DNA of 64,000 bases from Streptomyces sp. NBC_00457 (GCF_036014015.1 NZ_CP107905.1:6820001-6884000), one strand, 5' to 3'; shown: positions 27,580 to 36,048, counted from the first letter of the stretch. Translations and numbers: made by a program. Notes: generated from the letters alone by a model not told the origin.

Positions 27580-28635
27580 ATGGCAATCCATGGAGCGCGG
27601 GGCCGGAGCGGTGGCCGGCCCACCCTCGAAGAGGTCGCCGCCCGCGCCGGAGTCGGCCGTGGCACGGTCTCCCGGGTGATCAACGGCTCGCCCCGGGTCA
27701 GCGACGCCACCCGCGCGGCCGTCGAGGCGGCGGTCGCGGAGCTCGGCTACGTCCCGAACACGGCCGCCCGCGCCCTCGCCGCCAACCGGACGGACGCGAT
27801 CGCTCTGGTCGTCCCGGAGCCGGAGACCCGCTTCTTCTCGGAGCCGTACTTCTCGGACATTCTCAAGGGCGTCGGCGCCGAACTCTCCGACACCGAGATG
27901 CAGTTGCTGCTGATCTTCGCCGGCAGCGACCGGGAGCGCGCCCGCCTCGCCCAGTACCTCGCCGCCCACCGCGTCGACGGCGTCCTGCTGGTCTCGGTCC
28001 ACGCGGACGACCCGCTCCCCGACCTCCTCGCCCAACTGGAGATACCCGCGGTCATCAGCGGCCCCAGGTCGGCCGCCGAGACGCTCACCTCGGTCGACTC
28101 CGACAACTACGGCGGCGCCCGCTCAGCCGTCGAGCACCTCCTCGCCGGCGGCCGCCGCACGATCGCCCACATCACCGGCCGCCAGGACGTCTACGGCGCC
28201 CAGCGCCGCGTCGACGGCTACCGCGACGCCCTGAGCGACGCGGGCCACGAGGCCGACGACCGCCTCATCGAACCCGGCGACTTCACGGAGGAGGGCGGCC
28301 ACCGGGCGATGGCCGCGCTCCTCGACCGCTGCCCCGACCTCGACGCCGTCTTCGCCGCTTCCGACGTCACCGCGGCCGGCGCCCGCCAGGTCCTCCGCGA
28401 GGCCGGCCGCCGCATCCCCGACGACGTCGCCCTCGTCGGCTACGACGACTCCGCCATCGCCCGCCACATGGACCCGCCCCTCACCAGCGTCCGCCAGCCC
28501 ATACAGGAAATGGGCCGCACCATGATCGACCTCCTCCTCACCGAGATAGCCGACCGCCGCCCACCGGCCTCCCGGGGTCTGGAGCGCCGCCAGCTGGTCC
28601 TGGCTACGGAACTGGTGCCGCGTACGTCGTCATGA
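27580..28635 (+). CDS. cebR: LacI-family repressor CebR
   Basis: Repressor of cellobiose/cellotriose uptake and of bglC; cello-oligosaccharides release it from DNA. ATG 27580 follows GGCGGAG. The DNA-binding domain (residues about 14-65) is typical LacI: TLEEVAARAGVGRGTVSRVINGS, then the hinge NTAARALAANRTDAIALV. The effector domain is periplasmic-binding-protein-like, with VDGVLLVSVH, TSVDSDNYGGARSAVEHL and the closing TSVRQPIQEMGR. Placement beside cebEFG-bglC and perfect operators make the assignment strong. Its leader now contains the right side of the tnpB insertion. Confidence 0.92.
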   Translation: MAIHGARGRSGGRPTLEEVAARAGVGRGTVSRVINGSPRVSDATRAAVEAAVAELGYVPNTAARALAANRTDAIALVVPEPETRFFSEPYFSDILKGVGAELSDTEMQLLLIFAGSDRERARLAQYLAAHRVDGVLLVSVHADDPLPDLLAQLEIPAVISGPRSAAETLTSVDSDNYGGARSAVEHLLAGGRRTIAHITGRQDVYGAQRRVDGYRDALSDAGHEADDRLIEPGDFTEEGGHRAMAALLDRCPDLDAVFAASDVTAAGARQVLREAGRRIPDDVALVGYDDSAIARHMDPPLTSVRQPIQEMGRTMIDLLLTEIADRRPPASRGLERRQLVLATELVPRTSS

Positions 28636-28637
28636 CG

Positions 28638-29138
28638 TCACAGCTGCGGGGAGAGCCGCCACCGCACCTCGCCGTCATGTTCCTCGTCCGTGGGGGACAG
28701 GCCGGCGGCTCTGGCCACAGCGGCGGAGGCGTGGTGGGCCGGGTGGATATGGGCGATCACCGTGAGCCCGGGGTGTCCCTCCCGTAGCCAGGCCACGAGC
28801 CCTCCCGCCGCCTCGGAGGCATAACCGTGTCCTTGCCACGGCGTGCCCACGACCCAGGCGATCTCCGCGGTCGATCCCGTGATCGTGGCCTGGACGGTGC
28901 CCATGAGATGGGAGTCGGTGCGGTGGCGCAGGACCCAGTTGCGCCAGGAGACTGCCGGGTCGGGGGAGCCGGCGACGAGGCGTGCGTAGCGGGTGCGGAG
29001 GGCTTCGGGGGTACTCGGAGTGCCGCCGATGTAGGTGTGCAGGGCCGGGTCGGAGAGTACGGCGGCCATCTCGGTGGCGTGCTCGACGCGCAGGGGGAGC
29101 AGGTCGAGGCGGGCGGTGCGGATCGGTTCGCTGTGCAA
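28638..29138 (-). CDS. GNAT acetyltransferase (RimJ/RimL-like), 166 aa
   Basis: N-acetyltransferase of unknown target. The TTG at 29138 is chosen because GGGGGG lies upstream and the protein then opens with the usual RTARLDLLPLRVEHA; a longer frame would run into tRNA-His. The acetyl-CoA loop is TPWQGHGYASEAAGGLVAWL (residues about 108-127), and the C-terminal strand has AHIHPAHHASAAVARAAGLSPT. It is convergent with cebR, ending two bases from it. Confidence 0.85.
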   Translation of the reverse strand: MHSEPIRTARLDLLPLRVEHATEMAAVLSDPALHTYIGGTPSTPEALRTRYARLVAGSPDPAVSWRNWVLRHRTDSHLMGTVQATITGSTAEIAWVVGTPWQGHGYASEAAGGLVAWLREGHPGLTVIAHIHPAHHASAAVARAAGLSPTDEEHDGEVRWRLSPQL

Positions 29139-29160
29139 CAGGCCCCCCGGAAACGGAATC

Positions 29161-29194
29161 AGCCGGTGACTTCGATTTCTCGAAGTCACCGGCT
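29161..29194 (-). terminator. Terminator of tRNA-His
   Basis: Perfect 14-bp stem AGCCGGTGACTTCG / CGAAGTCACCGGCT with a six-base loop, starting 10 bases after the tRNA 3' end on its strand and followed by a pyrimidine-rich tract. Confidence 0.9.
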
Positions 29195-29204
29195 GATCAC
29201 TCAG

Positions 29205-29278
29205 GGTGAGTGACGGGACTCGAACCCGCGGCATCCTGGACCACAACCAGGTGCTCTACCAGCTGAGCTACACCCACC
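29205..29278 (-). tRNA. tRNA-His (anticodon GTG)
   Basis: Cloverleaf on the minus strand: acceptor GTGGGTG paired with CACTCAC, D arm GCTC-AGCTGGTA-GAGC, anticodon stem CCTGG/CCAGG with loop TTGTGGT (anticodon GTG), and T arm GCGGG-TTCGAGT-CCCGT. The extra 5' G at 29278 faces C73, the identity pair of histidine tRNAs. CCA is not encoded. Confidence 0.95.
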
Positions 29279-29392
29279 ATGACCGGCGATTCGACGAGTG
29301 TTCTCCCCGACCGGCCGAGAAAAAGTGTACAGGGTCCGAAGGGGTGCTCGCGCCTGGCTTTCGCGGCGCCCCCCTCAACGCCCCTGACCTGC

Positions 29393-29995
29393 CTACTGAG
29401 CAGGCAGAACGTACTTCGCGGCGATCGTCCTCGCCGTGTCGGAATCGGGGCCGGGCTGGGGGACGAAGACGGCCTCGCGGTAGTAGCGCAGTTCCGCGAT
29501 GGACTCGCGGATGTCGGCGAGGGCGCGGTGGTTGCCGTTCTTCTCGGGGCTGTTGAAGTACGCCCGCGGATACCAGCGCCGGGCCAGCTCCTTGATCGAC
29601 GACACATCGACGATGCGGTAGTGGAGGAACTCCTCGACCTTCGGCATGTCCCGCAGGAGGAAACCGCGGTCGGTGCCGACGGAGTTGCCGCACAGCGGGG
29701 CCTTGCCGGGCTCCTTGACGTGTTCCCGGACGTAGGCGAGCACCTGCTCCTCGGCGTCCGCCAAAGTCGTGCCGGCCGGGAGCTCGTCGAGCAGTCCGGA
29801 GGCGGTGTGCATCTGACGCACCACGTCCGGCATCGTCTCCAGCGCGGAGTCCGGCGGACGGATGACGATGTCCACACCCTCGCCGAGTACGTTCAGCTCG
29901 GAGTCGGTGACGAGGGCGGCCACTTCGATGAGTGCGTCGTCGGACAGCGAGAGGCCGGTCATCTCGCAGTCGATCCAGACCATACGATCGTTCAT
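29393..29995 (-). CDS. orn: Oligoribonuclease
   Basis: DEDDh 3'-5' exoribonuclease that finishes degradation of 2-5 nt RNAs and of linear pGpG from cyclic di-GMP. D9 and E11 in WIDCEMTGL, the middle Asp in SVGTDRGFL, and the C-terminal [12 protein letters not shown] give the DEDDh set. 200 residues is the family size. It lies 117 bases downstream of adpA on the same strand with a hairpin between; adpA-ornA adjacency is conserved in Streptomyces, where ornA is transcribed both from its own promoter and through adpA. Confidence 0.95.
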   Translation of the reverse strand: MNDRMVWIDCEMTGLSLSDDALIEVAALVTDSELNVLGEGVDIVIRPPDSALETMPDVVRQMHTASGLLDELPAGTTLADAEEQVLAYVREHVKEPGKAPLCGNSVGTDRGFLLRDMPKVEEFLHYRIVDVSSIKELARRWYPRAYFNSPEKNGNHRALADIRESIAELRYYREAVFVPQPGPDSDTARTIAAKYVLPAQ

Positions 29996-30066
29996 GCGAC
30001 CACCCTAAAGCCGACCTCCGCTTATGAGGGCCCCGCGGTGGCGCCGGGCTCCTCACGCCGGCCGCC

Positions 30067-30102
30067 ATGGTGAGGGGCGTGGAGTGCCCCGCCCCTCACC
30101 AT
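30067..30102 (-). terminator. Hairpin between adpA and orn
   Basis: Perfect 13-bp stem ATGGTGAGGGGCG / CGCCCCTCACCAT, 11 bases after the adpA stop. It lacks a T tract, so it may act as a partial terminator that sets how much adpA transcript continues into orn. Confidence 0.7.
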
Positions 30103-30112
30103 CGACATCGGC

Positions 30113-31378
30113 CTACGATCCGCTGCGCTGCCCCGGCAACGTCGCCCGGCTTCCCGCGTACGCCTCACGGCCGTGCTCGCCGGACGCGGTCGCCGCCAGT
30201 GACGGCGACGGTCCGACCGCGTTCGCCGCCGCGGTACGGCGGGTCTGCATCGGGACCGCGCCGGGGCCCTCCGAATGGAGCGCGGGTGCCGGGCTCGGGG
30301 AGCCCGGTGAGCCGGTCGCGGCCGGTGCTCCGTCGGTGTCCACCGGCTGCTTCTCGCCCTGCGGCCTGCGCGCCCGGTACGCGGCCCGGTACGCCGCGGG
30401 CGACGAGCCGAGCTGGCGGCGGAAGTGCCCGCGCAGCGCCACCGGCGAACGGAAGCCGCAGCGGCCCGCGACCTCGTCCACCGAGTAGTCCGACGTCTCC
30501 AGCAGACGCTGCGCCTGGAGCACCCGCTGCGTGATCAGCCACTGCAGCGGGGCGCTTCCCGTCAGCGAGCGGAACCGGCGGTCGAACGTACGACGGCTCA
30601 TGTACGCGCGCGCGGCGAGCGTCTCCACGTCGAACTGCTCGTGGAGATGCTCCAGCGCCCAGGCGACGACCTCGGCCAGCGGGTCGGCGCCGATCTCCTC
30701 TGGTAAAGATCGATCGAGGTAGCGCTCCTGGCCGCCGCTCCGGCGCGGCGGGACCACCAGGCGCCGGGCGAGCGCGCCCGCCGCCTCGTTGCCGTGGTCC
30801 GTCCGCACGATGTGCAGGCACAGGTCGATTCCGGCCGCGGTGCCCGCGCTCGTCAGTACGTCGCCGTCGTCCACGAAGAGTTCCCGTGGGTCGACGTGCA
30901 CCGACGGATAGCGCTTGGCCAGCGTCGGCGCGTACATCCAGTGGGTGGTCGCGGGGCGGCCGTCCAGCAGGCCCGCCGCCGCCAGCACGAAGGCGCCGGT
31001 GCACAGCCCTACGATGCGGGCGCCCTCTTCGTGTGCCCGGCGGAGTGCGTCGAGCGCCTCCTCCGGTGGCGGGGAAGTGATCGAGCGCCAGGCAGGCACG
31101 ACGACCGTGCCCGCCCGCGAGATCGCTTCCAGGCCATGCGGTGCGGAGAGCTCAAGGCCCCCCGTGGTCCGTAGCGGTCCTTCTTCGCCACCGCACACCA
31201 GCAGTCGGTAGCGCGGTACGCCGGCGTCCTGGCGGTCGATCCCGAACACCGACAACGGTATGGAACTCTCGAAGATGGGGCCGCCGCTGAACAGCAGCAC
31301 CGCGACGATCTCCTTGCGGCGTCGCCCGGAAAGTTTCCGGGCCGCGGCTTCCGGCGCGGCAGTGGAGTCGTGGCTCAT
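30113..31378 (-). CDS. adpA: AdpA/BldH developmental regulator, 421 aa
   Basis: AraC-family master regulator of aerial growth and secondary metabolism. The N-terminal DJ-1/PfpI-like dimerisation domain is at about 25-200 (VLLFSGGPIFESSIPLSVFG; GLCTGAFVLAAAGLL with the nucleophile-elbow cysteine). A linker precedes two AraC helix-turn-helices at about 240-335 (VETLAARAYMSRRTFDRRF; SVDEVAGRCGFRSPVALRGHF). Codon 225, between the domains, is a TTA leucine (30704-30706): the conserved bldA tRNA switch of this gene. The C-terminal 85 residues are low complexity and vary among species. Upstream lies 378 bases of regulatory DNA. Confidence 0.96.
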   Translation of the reverse strand: MSHDSTAAPEAAARKLSGRRRKEIVAVLLFSGGPIFESSIPLSVFGIDRQDAGVPRYRLLVCGGEEGPLRTTGGLELSAPHGLEAISRAGTVVVPAWRSITSPPPEEALDALRRAHEEGARIVGLCTGAFVLAAAGLLDGRPATTHWMYAPTLAKRYPSVHVDPRELFVDDGDVLTSAGTAAGIDLCLHIVRTDHGNEAAGALARRLVVPPRRSGGQERYLDRSLPEEIGADPLAEVVAWALEHLHEQFDVETLAARAYMSRRTFDRRFRSLTGSAPLQWLITQRVLQAQRLLETSDYSVDEVAGRCGFRSPVALRGHFRRQLGSSPAAYRAAYRARRPQGEKQPVDTDGAPAATGSPGSPSPAPALHSEGPGAVPMQTRRTAAANAVGPSPSLAATASGEHGREAYAGSRATLPGQRSGS

Positions 31379-31756
31379 ACTGCTAAGCCCCCCTCGGTGG
31401 TCGCGGCTCCTCGGTTGTGTCGCTCCTGCACGTTTCCCCTCGGTCCTGCACGAGTCCCCCGCCGTAAGACAGTCAAGATCGAATCTACTGCGTCCCGTGG
31501 TGCCGGGGTGACCAGTTCATCACCCGGCACATTGTCGACTTGGCAACTTGGCGTGAAGCATTCGATCACGAAGCGTTGCACTCGCGGGGCGTGCAGGGAA
31601 GTGCGCCTCGTCGCAGTGGCCAATCCCTGTAGGGTGCGCACGCCCTCCGAGGCCCTTTCCGTGCAGGTGGAACGGGGCGTGGGGGGTGCTCAGGGCAAGG
31701 GGCGTGCGGTAGCCAGAAGTTGGCTGAAAAGAAGCGGTTGGGGGTATGGAAACCGG
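31379..31756 (-). promoter_or_regulatory. adpA upstream region
   Basis: 378 bases without a gene. AdpA genes are autoregulated and have long leaders. TGGCGTGAAG at 31549-31558 matches the AdpA-binding consensus TGGCSNGWWY at nine of ten positions. I could not place a -10/-35 pair with confidence. Open frames here lack codon bias. Confidence 0.5.
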
Positions 31757-32077
31757 TCAGTCGACCGGTGAGTTTCCCCCAGTGTGACGTCCGCCTCGGT
31801 GGGCCCCCGTTCCGCTTCTGTGGTGACGGCCCCGGTGCGGTGCGGGTTCGTCGGTGAGCGGCCGGGCGGCGCTGCGCTCGGACTGGCGCAGCAGCACCCG
31901 GCAGACGGCGGTGACGGCCGCCAGGCCGAGGGCCGTACCCGTGGCGCCGGCGAGCGAGGTGCCGTACACGACAAGGACGACGGGGACGAGTACACAGCTG
32001 AAGGCCGCCCAGCGGACCACGTCGGTCGCGGTGTCCTGGGAGTGGGGGGCCTCGGGGGTGGAACGTGGGCCGGACAT
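31757..32077 (-). CDS. Small membrane protein, 106 aa
   Basis: No family recognised. ATG 32077 follows GGGAG. Residues about 22-62 hold two hydrophobic helices (AAFSCVLVPVVLVVYGTSLA and TALGLAAVTAVCRVLL) joined by a short glycine turn; the C-terminal 40 residues are basic, His/Arg/Gly-rich and probably cytoplasmic. It looks like a small conserved Streptomyces membrane protein of the adpA neighbourhood. Its stop is 378 bases before the adpA start on the same strand. Confidence 0.65.
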   Translation of the reverse strand: MSGPRSTPEAPHSQDTATDVVRWAAFSCVLVPVVLVVYGTSLAGATGTALGLAAVTAVCRVLLRQSERSAARPLTDEPAPHRGRHHRSGTGAHRGGRHTGGNSPVD

Positions 32078-32394
32078 TGCGTGCTCCCGGGGGTCGGTCG
32101 GTCGCCGGGTTCAACGCGTGTTCGAGGTGTCGGTCACTGTACGTGCTGCTCCGGCCCCGCGCGGGCCGGGTGAGTGAACGCTGTGCAAACCGCCTGTACG
32201 GCGCAGCAACCATTGCGTTGCGGGCGTGGCCTCGTGCATGCTCCCTGGAACCCCCGCGGAGGTTGCGCGGGATCTGGGCTTAAGGAGGCGTGCCGCCGTA
32301 CCCTTGGGGGTATGGGGTTGGGAAGATGATTCCCGGACACAGCTCCGCCGCATACTGTCGTCCCTCCCAAAAGGATCACAACGCCGAGACAGCC
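32078..32394. promoter_or_regulatory. Divergent intergenic region
   Basis: 317 bases between the small membrane protein and the universal stress protein. A TAAGGAGG at 32281-32288 stands one base from a GTG that opens a frame into the stress protein gene, too close to be a usable start. CATACT at 32351-32356 is a possible -10 for the downstream gene. Nothing else is recognisable. Confidence 0.4.
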
Positions 32395-32922
32395 ATGGCC
32401 GGTCACGAATTCTTCGAACCCGCGGACCGCAAGCGGCCGGTCGCCGATCACACGGCGGCCGATCCCCTGGCGGCGGAAGAGTCACGCCATTCCTGCGATC
32501 CCGCCTTCAAGCACGGCGTCGTCGTCGGCTTCGACGGCTCCACCTCCAGTGAGCGGGCCCTCGCGTACGCCATCGGCATGGCTCATCGCTCCGGGTCGGG
32601 CCTGATCATCGTCCACGTGGCCAACCGGTTGCCCACCACCGTGTGGGCCGGCTGCGAGCCACCCGTCTTCGTCGACGTCCCGGACCATCGCACCGAGGTG
32701 CTCGGGCTTGAGCTCGCCTGCGCGGACTATCTCGCCGAGGTGCCCTGGATCCTCGTCGAGCGCGGCGGCGACATCTGCCATGAACTCGAAGAGGTCGGGC
32801 GGGAGTACGAGGCGGACGCGATCGTCGTCGGGTCCACGCAGGGCATCGTCGGACGGCTCTTCGGGTCCGTCGCGGGGCGGCTCGCCAAGCGTGCGAAGCG
32901 GCCCGTCGTTGTCATTCCGTAA
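32395..32922 (+). CDS. Universal stress protein (UspA family), 175 aa
   Basis: Single UspA domain. After a 35-residue acidic N-terminal tail the Rossmann-like fold has GVVVGFDGSTSSERALAYAIGMA, a middle strand with ILVERGGDICHELEEVGREYEADAIVVGSTQGIVGRLFGSVAGRLAKRAKRPVVVIP (ATP-binding G-2x-G-9x-G-S/N pattern at GSTQGIVGRLFGSVAG). The ATG at 32395 matches the conserved opening MAGHEFFEP; GTG 32290 and ATG 32326 in frame are less likely. The transcript may start shortly upstream. Confidence 0.85.
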   Translation: MAGHEFFEPADRKRPVADHTAADPLAAEESRHSCDPAFKHGVVVGFDGSTSSERALAYAIGMAHRSGSGLIIVHVANRLPTTVWAGCEPPVFVDVPDHRTEVLGLELACADYLAEVPWILVERGGDICHELEEVGREYEADAIVVGSTQGIVGRLFGSVAGRLAKRAKRPVVVIP

Positions 32923-33073
32923 CTCGCCGTTGTCCCAGGTGAGATGTGGCGTTGGCGTGGCCTGACCCCCTTTCTGCGGAGCGTAAAACTACTCGCGCGT
33001 AGAGGTGTTTGTGCCCTTGTGAAGGGCATATACCGGTCACCGCACAACTGCACATGCATGAAGGGAGCCCGCC

Positions 33074-33640
33074 GTGGACAACGACGTCTCTGCGGGAAGC
33101 GGAATCACCACCGTGGTCGGCCGACTCGCCCTGGGAATCACCCTGTTGGCCTTCGGGCTGGGGTACACCGACGTGATCGACGGAGTGTCGGCTGCTGACG
33201 CCGTATCAATCGCCCAGTACGTGGGCGGTGTCGCCCTCTTCGTCGCCGGCCTCATGGCCTTCCGGGACAGGGACTCCGTCGGTGGTACGGCGTTCTGCGC
33301 GCTCGGTGCGCTCTGGTTCACCTGGGCCGTCTCCGCCGACGCCCAAGTCTCCGCCAACGCGGCCGGGTTGTTCCTGCTGCTCTTCGCCCTGGTGGCGTTG
33401 ACCCTCACCCTCGCGGGTGGTGATCAGCTCGGTCAGGGGATGTACGGGTTGTTCTTCGTCGCCCTGGTGCTCATGGCTGTCGCCCATTTCGCCGACAATG
33501 ACGGGCTCACCAAGGTGGGTGGGTGGTTCGCTGTCGCGGCCGGTGCGGTGGCTTGGTATGCGGCGACTGCGGCCTTGGCTCACTGGCCGACTGCGCTGCG
33601 AGGGCGTGCTGCTGGTCGGGGCGTGACGGCCCACGGTTAG
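33074..33640 (+). CDS. GPR1/FUN34/YaaH-like small membrane protein, 188 aa
   Basis: Six predicted helices with short loops, the layout of the acetate/succinate uptake (SatP/YaaH) family, to which I assign it tentatively; the usual NPAPLGL signature is not present. The GTG at 33074 follows AAGGGAG. The helices carry few charged residues and a FALVALTLTLAGGDQ segment. Substrate unknown; alternatives are an unrelated actinobacterial membrane family. It lies 150 bases after the stress protein and ends before a strong terminator. Confidence 0.6.
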   Translation: MDNDVSAGSGITTVVGRLALGITLLAFGLGYTDVIDGVSAADAVSIAQYVGGVALFVAGLMAFRDRDSVGGTAFCALGALWFTWAVSADAQVSANAAGLFLLLFALVALTLTLAGGDQLGQGMYGLFFVALVLMAVAHFADNDGLTKVGGWFAVAAGAVAWYAATAALAHWPTALRGRAAGRGVTAHG

Positions 33641-33679
33641 CTGCGCTGGCTGGGGGTTTGGGCGGCCCCCGGCGTTGAT

Positions 33680-33723
33680 AACGGACCCCCCGTGTCTGGT
33701 GGCAGCACGTGGGGGTCCGTTCT
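33680..33723 (+). terminator. Terminator downstream of the YaaH-like gene
   Basis: AACGGACCCCC-CGTG and CACGT-GGGGGTCCGTT arms pair over about 15 bp around TCTGGTGGCAG, followed by CTGTT. It separates the + gene from glmS on the other strand. Confidence 0.85.
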
Positions 33724-33736
33724 GTTGTGTGGCCTC

Positions 33737-33788
33737 TGCGGGTGTGTGGGGGTTGCTCGCGCAGTTCCCCGCGCCCCTGAAGGGGCGC
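33737..33788. repeat. Dispersed GC-rich intergenic repeat, copy 2
   Basis: Reverse orientation relative to copy 1: CTGCGGG, GGGGGTTGCTCGCGCAG, TTCCCCGCGCCCC and the hairpin CGCCCCTGAAGGGGCG, ending at the glmS stop. It occupies the space between convergent genes. Confidence 0.8.
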
Positions 33789-33789
33789 T

Positions 33790-35607
33790 TTACTCCACCG
33801 TTACTGACTTGGCGAGGTTCCTCGGCTTGTCGATGTCCCTGCCCAGTGCCAATGCCGTGTGGTAGGCGAGGAGTTGGAGGGGGATGCCCATCAGGATCGG
33901 GTCCAGTTCGTCCTCGTTCTTCGGGACTACGAGCGTCTGGTCGGCCTTCTCCTGGTGCTGGTGGGCCACGGCGAGGATCTTGCCGCTGCGGGCCTTGATC
34001 TCCTCCATGGCGGCGCGGTTCTTCTCCAGGAGGTCGTCGTCGGGGACGATGGCGACCGTGGGGAGGGCGGGCTCGATGAGGGCCAGGGGGCCGTGCTTCA
34101 GTTCTGAGGCGGGGTAGGCCTCCGCGTGGATGTAGGAGACCTCCTTGAGCTTCAGGGAGGCCTCGCGGGCGACCGGGTAGCCGCGGACGCGACCGATGAA
34201 GAGCATCGAGCGCGCCTCAGCGTACTGCTGGGCCAGCTTCTCGATCTCGCCCTCGTGCTCCATGATCTCGGCGATCTGGGCGGGGAGTTTGCGCAGGCCC
34301 TCGATGATGCGCTTGCCGTCGCGGACCGAGAGGTCACGGGTGCGGCCCAGGTGGAGGGCGAGGAGCGCGAAGGCGACCGTCGTGTTGGTGAAGCACTTGG
34401 TCGAGACGACGCAGACCTCGGGGCCCGCGTGCACGTAGATGCCGCCGTCCGCCTCGCGGGCGATCGCCGAGCCGACGACGTTGACCACGCCCAGCACCCG
34501 CGCGCCCTTGCGCTTCAGCTCCTGCACGGCGGCCAGGACGTCGTACGTCTCACCGGACTGGGAGACCGCGATGTACAGGGTGTCGGGGTCGACGACCGCG
34601 TTGCGGTAGCGGAATTCGGAGGCGGGCTCGGCGTCCGCGGGGATGCGGGCCAGCTCCTCGATCATCTGGGCGCCGATCATGCCGGCGTGGTACGAGGTGC
34701 CGCAGCCGAGGATCTTGACGCGGCGGATCTGGCGGGCCTCGCGGGCGTCCAGGTTCAGGCCGCCGAGGTGCACGGTGGAGAAGCGGTCGTCGATGCGGCC
34801 GCGCAGGACGCGGTCCACGGCGTCGGCCTGCTCGTGGATCTCCTTGTGCATGTAGGTGTCGTGGCCGCCCATGTCGTAGGAGGCGGCTTCCCATTCGACG
34901 GTGGTGGGCTCCGCCGTCGTACGCGTGCCCTCCGTCGTGTACGTGCGGAAGTCGTCGGCCTTGAGGGTGGCCATCTCGCCGTCGTCCAGCGTCACTATCT
35001 GCCGGGTGTGGGTGACCAGGGCCGCGATGTCCGACGCGACGAACATCTCCTTCTCGCCGATGCCGAGCACGACCGGGGAGCCGTTGCGGGCGACGACGAT
35101 GCGGTCGGGGAAGTCGGCGTGGAGGACGGCGATGCCGTAGGTGCCCTCGATGACGCGGAGGGTGTCGCGGACCTTGTCCTCGAGCTTCTCCGCCTGCGAG
35201 CGGGCGATCAGGTGGACGAGGACCTCGGTGTCGGTCTCGGAGAGGAACTCGACGCCGTCGGCCTCCAGTTTGCGGCGCAGGTCGGAGGCGTTGTCGATGA
35301 TGCCGTTGTGGACGACGGCGACCTTGCCCTCGGCGTCGAGGTGCGGGTGGGCGTTGACGTCGGAGGGGGCGCCGTGGGTGGCCCAGCGGGTGTGGGCGAT
35401 GCCGGTGGTGCCCTTGAAGCGGGCCGGCACCTTGGCTTCCAGGTCGCGGACCCGGCCCTTGGCCTTGACCATCTTCAGGGCTGAGGACTTGGGCGTGGTC
35501 ACGACGATGCCGGCCGAGTCGTAGCCGCGGTACTCCAGACGCTGGAGGCCCTCCAGGAGCAGGGGGGCGACGTCACGCTTGCCGATGTATCCGACAATTC
35601 CGCACAT
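33790..35607 (-). CDS. glmS: Glutamine--fructose-6-phosphate aminotransferase
   Basis: Makes glucosamine-6-phosphate, the first step to UDP-GlcNAc for peptidoglycan. The class II glutamine amidotransferase domain starts MCGIVGYIG with Cys2 as nucleophile after Met removal; two SIS sugar-isomerase domains follow (GCGTSYHAGMI, AVSQSGETYDVLAA, RGYPVAREASLKLKEVSY), ending with KPRNLAKSVTVE. 605 residues is the normal length. It follows the 97-aa gene after a 12-base gap containing AGGAAT, so the two form an operon. Streptomycetes usually have a second glmS; no glmS ribozyme is seen. Confidence 0.96.
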   Translation of the reverse strand: MCGIVGYIGKRDVAPLLLEGLQRLEYRGYDSAGIVVTTPKSSALKMVKAKGRVRDLEAKVPARFKGTTGIAHTRWATHGAPSDVNAHPHLDAEGKVAVVHNGIIDNASDLRRKLEADGVEFLSETDTEVLVHLIARSQAEKLEDKVRDTLRVIEGTYGIAVLHADFPDRIVVARNGSPVVLGIGEKEMFVASDIAALVTHTRQIVTLDDGEMATLKADDFRTYTTEGTRTTAEPTTVEWEAASYDMGGHDTYMHKEIHEQADAVDRVLRGRIDDRFSTVHLGGLNLDAREARQIRRVKILGCGTSYHAGMIGAQMIEELARIPADAEPASEFRYRNAVVDPDTLYIAVSQSGETYDVLAAVQELKRKGARVLGVVNVVGSAIAREADGGIYVHAGPEVCVVSTKCFTNTTVAFALLALHLGRTRDLSVRDGKRIIEGLRKLPAQIAEIMEHEGEIEKLAQQYAEARSMLFIGRVRGYPVAREASLKLKEVSYIHAEAYPASELKHGPLALIEPALPTVAIVPDDDLLEKNRAAMEEIKARSGKILAVAHQHQEKADQTLVVPKNEDELDPILMGIPLQLLAYHTALALGRDIDKPRNLAKSVTVE

Positions 35608-35619
35608 GTAGAGGTATTC

Positions 35620-35913
35620 CTAGCCGTAGACGATGCGGCGCAGCTGCCGGAGGGTGAGCTCCGGGGGTGCGACCGCTCTGTATGTGAGGTCCGCCTCGAT
35701 CCGTTCGAAGATCTCCGCGTTCACCAGACCCTGGGCCTGCAGCTCACGGTGGCGGCGACGGACGTAGTCCTCGGTCGTCTCGTCGAAGTAGGCGAGCACG
35801 TCCTGGATCACGCGCAGCGCCTCGCCCCGGCTGAGGGGCGTGGAGCGCGTCAGATGATCTACGAGTTCGTCGTGCACCCGGTAGATCCTGGGGTACCGGC
35901 GGCGCTTTCGCAA
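35620..35913 (-). CDS. Conserved small basic/acidic protein, 97 aa
   Basis: Not recognised beyond being a plausible conserved actinobacterial protein. The TTG at 35913 follows AGGA. Helical throughout: RVHDELVDHLTRSTPLSRGEALRVIQDVLAYF and DYVRRRHRELQAQGLVNAEIFERIEADL. No signal or membrane segment. First gene of an operon with glmS, so it may regulate or assist amino-sugar synthesis; this is inferred from position. A 16-bp palindrome lies directly upstream of its ribosome site. Confidence 0.7.
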   Translation of the reverse strand: MRKRRRYPRIYRVHDELVDHLTRSTPLSRGEALRVIQDVLAYFDETTEDYVRRRHRELQAQGLVNAEIFERIEADLTYRAVAPPELTLRQLRRIVYG

Positions 35914-35919
35914 GAATCC

Positions 35920-35935
35920 TGCCCGATATCGGGCA
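35920..35935. promoter_or_regulatory. 16-bp perfect palindrome in a divergent promoter
   Basis: TGCCCGATATCGGGCA, 7 bases upstream of the TTG start of the 97-aa/glmS operon and 114 bases upstream of the secreted phosphatase. It could be an operator, or in RNA a hairpin abutting the AGGA ribosome site. Confidence 0.6.
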
Positions 35936-36048
35936 TTGGCCTGTTGAATCTCTTTGGGGGAACGTTGAATCCGTCATGGACACCTGTTCGTGAGCTGTCC
36001 ATGCGGGAGCACTCGGCTCGTTGCCCAAGGGGACGAGTTTCAGTCGCC

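Noticed and set aside
29206..29556. Open frame covering tRNA-His
   Set aside because: It translates the tRNA and the 3' end of orn; no independent support.
31566..32213. Basic Pro/Arg-rich open frame in the adpA upstream region
   Set aside because: Overlaps the two-helix membrane gene at 31757-32077, which has a proper ribosome site and hydrophobic segments.
32281..32292. TAAGGAGG with GTG as start of the universal stress protein
   Set aside because: Only one base between the site and the GTG; the conserved MAGHEFF opening lies at 32395.
33790..35607. glmS ribozyme upstream of glmS
   Set aside because: The gap to the upstream gene is only 12 bases, and no ribozyme core is present; actinobacterial glmS lacks it.
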